Assembly: GCA_023269645.1 (NCBI GenBank)
Contig: JAHFPR010000007.1
Span: 1-22,189, forward strand
Direction of reading: 5' to 3'
Origin: Alphaproteobacteria bacterium
GTDB lineage: Bacteria > Pseudomonadota > Alphaproteobacteria > Rickettsiales > UBA8987
Length of the DNA stretch: 22,189 bases
Position 1 is the stretch's first letter; every line of letters begins with the position of its first letter. Below are positions 20,805-22,189 of this stretch, piece after piece. The translations under genes were made by a program, and so were the position numbers. A model generated the notes under the pieces. The model was not told where the DNA came from, ran no database searches, and saw only the letters and a program-made list of their open reading frames with translations.

Positions 20805-22189
20805 ATGAAATATATCAGCACACGCGGGGGCGTTCCCCCGATCAGTTTCACGGAAACGGCACTTTCCGGCCTCGCGCCGGATGGCGGGCTTTATATGCCT
20901 GAAAGCATCCCACAGTTCACACGCACGGAAATCGTTTCGTGGGCGAAGCTCTCATACCAGGAACTGGCGGAAAAAGTAATGTGGCCGTTCGTGGAGGGCG
21001 CGATTCCAGCGGAGGATTTCCGCACTATTATCCAACGGAGTTACAAAAATTTCCGCCATCCGGAAATCACGCCGCTGCACCGCCTGGATGATACGCACTA
21101 TATCCTCGAACTTTTCCACGGCCCGACGCTGGCGTTCAAGGACATCGCGCTGCAATTCCTTGGCCAGCTTTTTGAATACCTGCTGGAGAAGGAAAACAAG
21201 GATCTGGTGATTGTCGGCGCAACTTCCGGCGATACAGGATCCGCCGCCATTGAGGGCTGCCGGAACTGCGCGCGCGTGCGGCTGTTCATGCTGCATCCGC
21301 TTGGCCGCGTGAGCGAGGTGCAGCGCCGCCAGATGACCACGGTGAATACACCAAACATCGTGAACCTCGCGGTGGAGGGCACGTTCGACGATTGCCAGGC
21401 GATGGTAAAAACCCTGCTGCGCGATGTGGAACTAAATGAAAAATATACACTCTCGGCGGTAAATTCCATCAACTGGGCGCGCATCATGGCTCAGATCGTG
21501 TATTATTTTTATGCCGCGCTAAAATTGGGAGTGCCGGAAAAACCCGTCACGTTTTCCGTGCCCACCGGCAATTTCGGGGATATTTTCGCGGGCTATATCG
21601 CGCAGCGCATGGGGCTGCCGATCACAAAACTCATCATCGCCACCAATAAAAATGATATTCTCCACCGCTTCCTGACTCAGAATGATTATCGGCAAACCGG
21701 TGTCACGCCCACCCTCGCGCCCAGCATGGATATTCAGGTTTCCAGCAATTTCGAGCGGCTGCTGTTCGCGCTTTACGGGCAGGACGGAACCGCCATCCGC
21801 ACGTTGATGGAGGATTTCTCCGCCATCGGCAAGCTGAAAGTTTCCGGGGAAGTCTGGAACCAGGCGCGATCAATCTTCGCAAGCTGGGCGACAGACGATG
21901 CGGGCATTCAAGAGGAAATGCGGAAAGTTTATGAGGCCACGGGCTATCTGATAGACCCGCACACCGCCACCGGGGTGAATGCCGCACAGCACTTCACGGA
22001 TAAGGGCGACACGGTAGTTATCCTCGCCACCGCGCATCCGGCCAAATTCCCCGACGCGGTGGAAAACGCCACGGGCATCCATCCCGCCCTGCCCGCCCAC
22101 CTCGCTGATTTATTGCAGCGCGAAGAACATTTCACCCGCCTGCCGGGCGAGTTAAAAGCCGTAAAAAAACATATCCTTGACAGGCTATT
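20805..22189 (+). CDS. thrC: Threonine synthase, cut a few residues before its end
   Basis: 461 codons are in the window and no stop is reached. The family is usually about 460-470 aa, so nearly the whole protein is here. It starts MKYISTRGGVPPISFTETAL. The PLP-binding Lys112 is in HGPTLAFKDIALQFLG. Other motifs are VIVGATSGDTGSAAIEGC, the phosphate-binding SVPTGNFGDIFAGYIA, and near the end IDPHTATGVNAA and LATAHPAKFPDAV. It converts O-phosphohomoserine to threonine in the aspartate-family pathway. It follows the M32 gene by 68 bases, taken up almost wholly by a heptamer hairpin. No Shine-Dalgarno precedes the ATG. Confidence 0.96.
   Translation, partial: MKYISTRGGVPPISFTETALSGLAPDGGLYMPESIPQFTRTEIVSWAKLSYQELAEKVMWPFVEGAIPAEDFRTIIQRSYKNFRHPEITPLHRLDDTHYILELFHGPTLAFKDIALQFLGQLFEYLLEKENKDLVIVGATSGDTGSAAIEGCRNCARVRLFMLHPLGRVSEVQRRQMTTVNTPNIVNLAVEGTFDDCQAMVKTLLRDVELNEKYTLSAVNSINWARIMAQIVYYFYAALKLGVPEKPVTFSVPTGNFGDIFAGYIAQRMGLPITKLIIATNKNDILHRFLTQNDYRQTGVTPTLAPSMDIQVSSNFERLLFALYGQDGTAIRTLMEDFSAIGKLKVSGEVWNQARSIFASWATDDAGIQEEMRKVYEATGYLIDPHTATGVNAAQHFTDKGDTVVILATAHPAKFPDAVENATGIHPALPAHLADLLQREEHFTRLPGELKAVKKHILDRL

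Overview
The window looks like part of an alphaproteobacterial chromosome, and fairly GC-rich. The evidence is a MarR-type regulator resembling the LdtR-like group of Alphaproteobacteria, the STAS-cheY-cheA...cheR-cheD-cheB gene order, a TAXI-type TRAP transporter with a fused permease, and ordinary thrC, ispA and M32 carboxypeptidase genes. I cannot name a genus. There are no RNA genes, IS elements or CRISPR arrays that I can support, and no gene-free stretch longer than about 220 bases.

Layout. Everything from 18404 down to 1 is on the minus strand. In the direction of transcription: a small unknown protein (18404-18045); a large chemotaxis/motility block (17883-5380); a TRAP transport block (5253-327) made of a MarR-type regulator, a TAXI binding protein, a fused 4TM/12TM permease and a UspA protein; and the start of a polyprenyl synthase gene cut by the window edge. 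A divergent plus-strand group begins at about 18540: an exported intradiol-dioxygenase-like protein, an M32 carboxypeptidase and a threonine synthase cut just before its end.

The motility block reads cheY1, a 224-aa CheZ-like protein, STAS, cheY2, cheA, cheR, cheD, cheB, a soluble MCP-like protein, a second STAS protein, a REC-PP2C phosphatase, motA, motB. A strong sigma70-type promoter precedes cheY1. The set joins a two-component chemosensory pathway, a partner-switching pair (REC-PP2C phosphatase plus STAS) and the flagellar stator. No cheW and no classical cheZ gene is present. The 224-aa protein and the MCP-like protein share an ungapped C-terminal module with a CheZ-like D-x-x-x-Q motif at identical spacing. 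Both, and CheD, end in an [I/V]-E-[L/M]-F tail. MotB carries a long C-terminal extension with four copies of a 41-54 aa repeat.

The second theme is small palindromic repeats. At least ten lie in 22 kb. One family (GTCATCCTGA...) has four copies, one read in frame inside CheA. A separate class forms hairpins whose arms are tandem degenerate heptamers. Several different heptamer words occur with the same architecture, and one copy lies in frame inside the TRAP permease. These elements supply or abut stop and start codons of neighbouring genes. The MarR-type gene has an in-frame TAA at codon 4, so it may be damaged or start downstream.
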